A stretch of DNA of 10,226 bases, from positions 19,825-30,050 of the forward strand of contig NWUY0300015676.1 in NCBI GenBank assembly GCA_004151065.3, given 5' to 3'. Both the position numbers and the translations under genes were made by a program. Below are positions 8,061 to 10,226 of the stretch, piece by piece. How positions within the stretch are numbered: position 1 is the stretch's first letter; each line of letters begins with the position of its first letter. The notes under the pieces were generated by a model that saw only the letters and a list, made by a program, of their open reading frames with translations, was not told the origin of the DNA and did not search any database. The stretch comes from Larix sibirica (taxonomy: Eukaryota > Streptophyta > Pinopsida > Pinales > Pinaceae).

Positions 8061-8529
8061 TTTATTTGTATATATGAGTGACTCCACATCATGGAAGCAT
8101 ATGCATATAAAAAGGCACCTTAGGAGGTATCTTCCTCACAATGTGCTCCACTCCCCTTTCTCTCCCTTTTCAATTCAAGATGGATGGATCACTTTAATGT
8201 GCATCATCACAACACACTTTCCAAATCATTCTATGGGTAGGTGCCAAATATTCATGTACAACCATATCAAGGAGAGATGACAAGTGATGCCTGACATCAA
8301 ATTTGACAACAAAGTGTAATTATCGTTGCCTTTCTTCTAAAGTGGGAAGGAGGTCACTGTACATAGAAATCCTCCCTACGGATAGGTAGAATTCCTCTTG
8401 GGATATGGACAGGCCCCTAGACACCTAATCCAAGACAGAAAAGAAACAAATGGACACTAATATTCCCTTAGATCTAACTTTTATGCAAATAAGAAGAGAG
8501 AAGGGTAGGGAAGAAAATAGATTTATTAC
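8061..8529. other. No clear gene; possible 3' part of the gene on the - strand
   Basis: The frame of the RNase H remnant stays open to TGA at 8278-8280 but shows no motif. On the - strand, after the donor at 8529, there is a pyrimidine-rich tract and two candidate acceptors, GGATTAG and GTCTAG, near 8417-8430. Using the second would add about 13 codons (ending in NSTYP) before a stop. That is speculative. Confidence 0.3.
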
Positions 8530-8602
8530 CTTGTTCCGGACGGTTGTCCTCACTGCCCCAGCCTTTAGCTTCATCTTCCAAATCTCCTAAGCTTGATGCA
8601 AC
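8530..8602 (-). CDS. Probable internal exon of an unidentified gene
   Basis: This 73-base segment has a strong acceptor on the - strand (TTGTTCTCTACAG, ending at 8603) and a donor (GTAATA from 8529). It is clearly richer in G+C than its flanks. It reads 24 codons plus one base: VASSLGDLEDEAKGWGSEDN, then RPEQ, an acidic, probably surface-exposed segment. The frame joins in phase 0 to the upstream exon at 8772. The exon leaves in phase 1. I do not recognise the protein, and the window gives no domain. Splice signals and composition make an exon more likely than chance, but a decayed gene copy that keeps its introns is equally possible. Confidence 0.5.
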
Positions 8603-8771
8603 CTGTAGAGAACAATACAAAGCTTCCTTCCTCCAAGTATGTTAATCATAAACAATATCTACTCTATTTTGGATATCACAAAGTAAACATACATTGCATG
8701 AACACAAGAATTGGGAAATAGGACAAGTTTATTAATGGAAAGCAAATAAGGAAACAAAATGATCCATATAC
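8603..8771 (-). other. Intron between the two unidentified exons
   Basis: It starts GTATATGG at 8771 and ends CTCTACAG at 8603. A branch-site-like ATTAAC lies about 45 bases before the acceptor, and the interior is T-rich. Length and signals are normal for a short plant intron. Confidence 0.5.
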
Positions 8772-8866
8772 CTGTCTTTGTTGCAAGGTCTCCTTCAAAC
8801 TCTCCTTCCAAATCCCTTTGAGAATCCTAGGATCATAAGGTCCACCTCTTCAAGCTTTTTTTTGCT
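8772..8866 (-). CDS. Probable exon upstream of 8530-8602, unidentified, with an in-frame TGA
   Basis: The right-hand limit is set by a good acceptor (TTTAATTCTCAG) at 8867. The donor is GTATAT from 8771. In the frame that joins exon 8530-8602 the last 26 codons are open: RGGPYDPRILKGIWKESLKE, then TLQQRQ. The codon before them is TGA (8850-8852), which could derive from CGA by a C-to-T change. Either the gene is a pseudogene, or the true exon starts further in, for example at the weaker acceptor after CCTAG (exon then 8772-8826). The run of eight T (A on the - strand) at 8856-8863 could also hide a sequencing or replication indel, but an indel there would not remove the TGA. No family is recognised. 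Confidence 0.4.
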
Positions 8867-8952
8867 CTGAGAATTAAACAATCATAAGTGTGATCTCTTT
8901 ACTGTAATGTACCCAACCCCCTATCGAGCACACTAACTCAGAATCCTGCAAT

Positions 8953-9022
8953 CTTGGACTCACTAGAGATGGATTTCACACAAGACTGACAACTTGGGCT
9001 CAGTGAGGATGGATTAGACACA
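8953..9022. repeat. Imperfect 30-bp direct repeat, two copies 40 bp apart
   Basis: 8953-8982 and 8993-9022 match at 23 of 30 positions, both running from CTTGG to ACACA with a shared ATGGATT core. A weaker third resemblance starts at about 9298 (CTTGGACTAATGGAGG). Confidence 0.55.
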
Positions 9023-9263
9023 CTGAAAGGTTGCAAGTAAAGTTGACTCGAGGTCAATACTTCGACATTGCACCTTCAGGAGTACGTCATGCCTCGAGTA
9101 AACTCCTTTAGTTAGGCCAAAGGCTTCAAGGAAATGGTCCCAAGGACTCCTGTGGAAACTCCACTGCTTCTAGTACAGTCTGGAAGTAATCTAACCTTAG
9201 GTAAACCTACTAACTATCCCCAACCTAGTATACACTCGATCTGATTTGGAAACCAAGATCTAG

Positions 9264-9281
9264 TAGTAAAAAGTTTTACTA
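9264..9281. repeat. 18-bp perfect hairpin
   Basis: TAGTAAAA (9264-9271) and TTTTACTA (9274-9281) pair exactly around AG. Function unknown; possibly chance in AT-rich DNA. Confidence 0.5.
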
Positions 9282-9640
9282 GGTGCAAAAGGCTAGACTT
9301 GGACTAATGGAGGTGAGGATTTACAGATGAATTCAAATGGCCTCGGGAACTTCCTAATTTCTGTTATGAAGACATGGATGGGATATAAGTATTGACTATT
9401 AGAACCTTCATATCATAAGTTAGTAATACATTAGACATAAAATTCATTCAAACATAAAACTAGGCAATTTTGCCATGCTAGGGTGCAAGCATTGAAACAA
9501 TAAATTCCAAACAGCAGTAAAGGTTCATGAATTCTTAAAAAAAACTAATATACGAGATCAACTACATGTACATGAACAACAAAAATATTGCATCAAATTT
9601 TTATAGCAGCAAATGATAGTATACTTGAACCAAACTTACA

Positions 9641-10117
9641 GAGAGTCCTAAACCCTTAAGGTTTTACAATATATAAGCAAGAATATTGAATATGAGAAGG
9701 AAAGAAAGGACTTTCACCATTGGATCGAATCCATGGGAAGGAAATGACCCTCTTGTAGCTCATTGAAGACACAGGAACAACTTATGCAACTCACAGGGGG
9801 CGCAATTGCTCAAATTGCTCTCTTCTCTGACCAAATCTCACCACAATCACAAATACCGATGCATCTATCTTTGCACCATATCTTGAGACTCGAATACTTC
9901 AAGTTGTATGATGGATCAAATATGTTATTCACACTCTAATGGATGCACTAACACTGAGAAGATGACTGGAACAAGTTTTGCTATGGGGCACATCACCCAA
10001 AGCTGGTTAGGGGCGCATCTCCCAAGCCTCTGAGATGCATAGCTTTCAAGACAATCATCAAAAGTGACAAAAATGTGAGAGGGGGTGCTCCACCTTCTTT
10101 TATAACATGAGTTGGCT
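9641..10117 (-). other. Probable 3' flank of the lysine-rich reading frame, or repeat sequence
   Basis: No motif is recognised. A competing - frame (10164 to 9925) is open for 79 codons but has no protein-like features and overlaps the lysine-rich frame, so I treat it as chance. The word TGCGCCCC or TGTGCCCC recurs three times on the - strand (near 9800, 9990 and 10015). Confidence 0.3.
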
Positions 10118-10225
10118 TCAGGATACGATGATGTGTTCATCCTCCTCAACCAAGGCGTCCTCATTGACTAATTTTGTTCCTGTAGATTTTGCCTTTTTTT
10201 TCCTTGCTTTGTTGCCTTTCTTCTT
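10118..10225 (-). CDS. Lysine-rich C-terminal fragment of an unidentified protein, cut by the right edge
   Basis: Reading leftwards from the window edge, 35 codons are open and end in TGA at 10118-10120. They begin KKKGNKARKKKAKSTGT and finish KLVNEDALVEEDEHIIVS: a basic cluster that could serve as a nuclear or nucleolar localisation signal, followed by an acidic end. The basic-then-acidic pattern with mixed codon choice looks like real protein rather than an A-run artefact, although a run of eight A supplies part of it. It may be the last exon of a gene lying to the right, or an internal exon if a donor such as ATC/GTATCC (about 10123-10130) is used. A link to the exons at 8530-8866 on the same strand is possible but unproven. 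Confidence 0.4.
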   Translation of the reverse strand, partial: KKKGNKARKKKAKSTGTKLVNEDALVEEDEHIIVS

Positions 10226-10226
10226 T

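Larger units (their letters stand above)
8880..9640. other. Repeat-like non-coding stretch
   Basis: There is no long open frame or family motif on either strand. It contains the short imperfect direct repeats at 8953-9022 and the hairpin at 9264-9281. A donor-like CTCTCT/GTAAGTTTG on the - strand near 9634-9645 could end a leader exon or an LTR-derived exon, without support from coding sequence. Confidence 0.35.

Noticed and set aside
8074-8280. 68-codon + frame after the RNase H remnant
   Set aside because: It is in the same frame as the RNase H remnant but lies beyond the usual end of that domain and shows no conserved residue; listed only as open sequence.
9925-10164. 79-codon - frame near the right edge
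   Set aside because: It overlaps the more protein-like lysine-rich frame and has no motif or plausible upstream context.

Overview
The window looks like nuclear DNA of a seed plant with a large, repeat-rich genome, most likely a gymnosperm. The evidence is low coding density, AT-rich sequence, an LTR-retrotransposon primer-binding site of the plant type (complementary to initiator tRNA-Met), several decayed LINE fragments, GT-AG introns, and one exon that I recognise as the start of plant APC2. No bacterial operon, rRNA, tRNA, CRISPR array or insertion sequence is visible. The species assignment is inference; conifer, cycad or ginkgo would all fit.

Layout: 1-3668 is AT-rich sequence without credible genes. 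It ends in a typical LTR 3' terminus (GATGTTACA) followed by the PBS TGGTATCAGAGC at 3671-3682, so at least its right part is an LTR on the + strand. The interior of that element is missing: 333 bases after the PBS comes the splice donor of an exon on the - strand (4016-4237). That exon encodes the first 74 residues of APC2, the cullin-like scaffold subunit of the anaphase-promoting complex. The LTR therefore appears to lie antisense in the first intron of APC2, which then runs past the left edge of the window. The 5' leader and promoter of APC2 occupy about 4238-4700 and hold a 24-codon upstream ORF.

From about 4700 to 8300 the window is relic sequence. 5443-5982 (+), probably continuing to about 6130, is a decayed, charged coding region that I cannot identify. 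6554-6943 (-) is the C-terminal cysteine/histidine region of a non-LTR retrotransposon polymerase. 7133-7357 and about 7690-8060 (+) are the zinc-binding region and RNase H domain of a second, L1-like element. Most disabling changes fit C-to-T or G-to-A transitions, as expected of methylated, silenced repeats.

From 8300 to the right edge there are signs of other genes on the - strand: two short exons joined in phase by a well-formed 167-base intron (8530-8602 and 8772 to 8849 or 8866), and a lysine-rich 35-codon tail ending in a stop at 10118-10120. I recognise neither product. Nothing here forms a new multi-gene system. The points most worth a second look are the intact APC2 first exon with its LTR-bearing intron, the LINE C-terminus of a type more familiar from animal elements, and the unidentified protein fragments.
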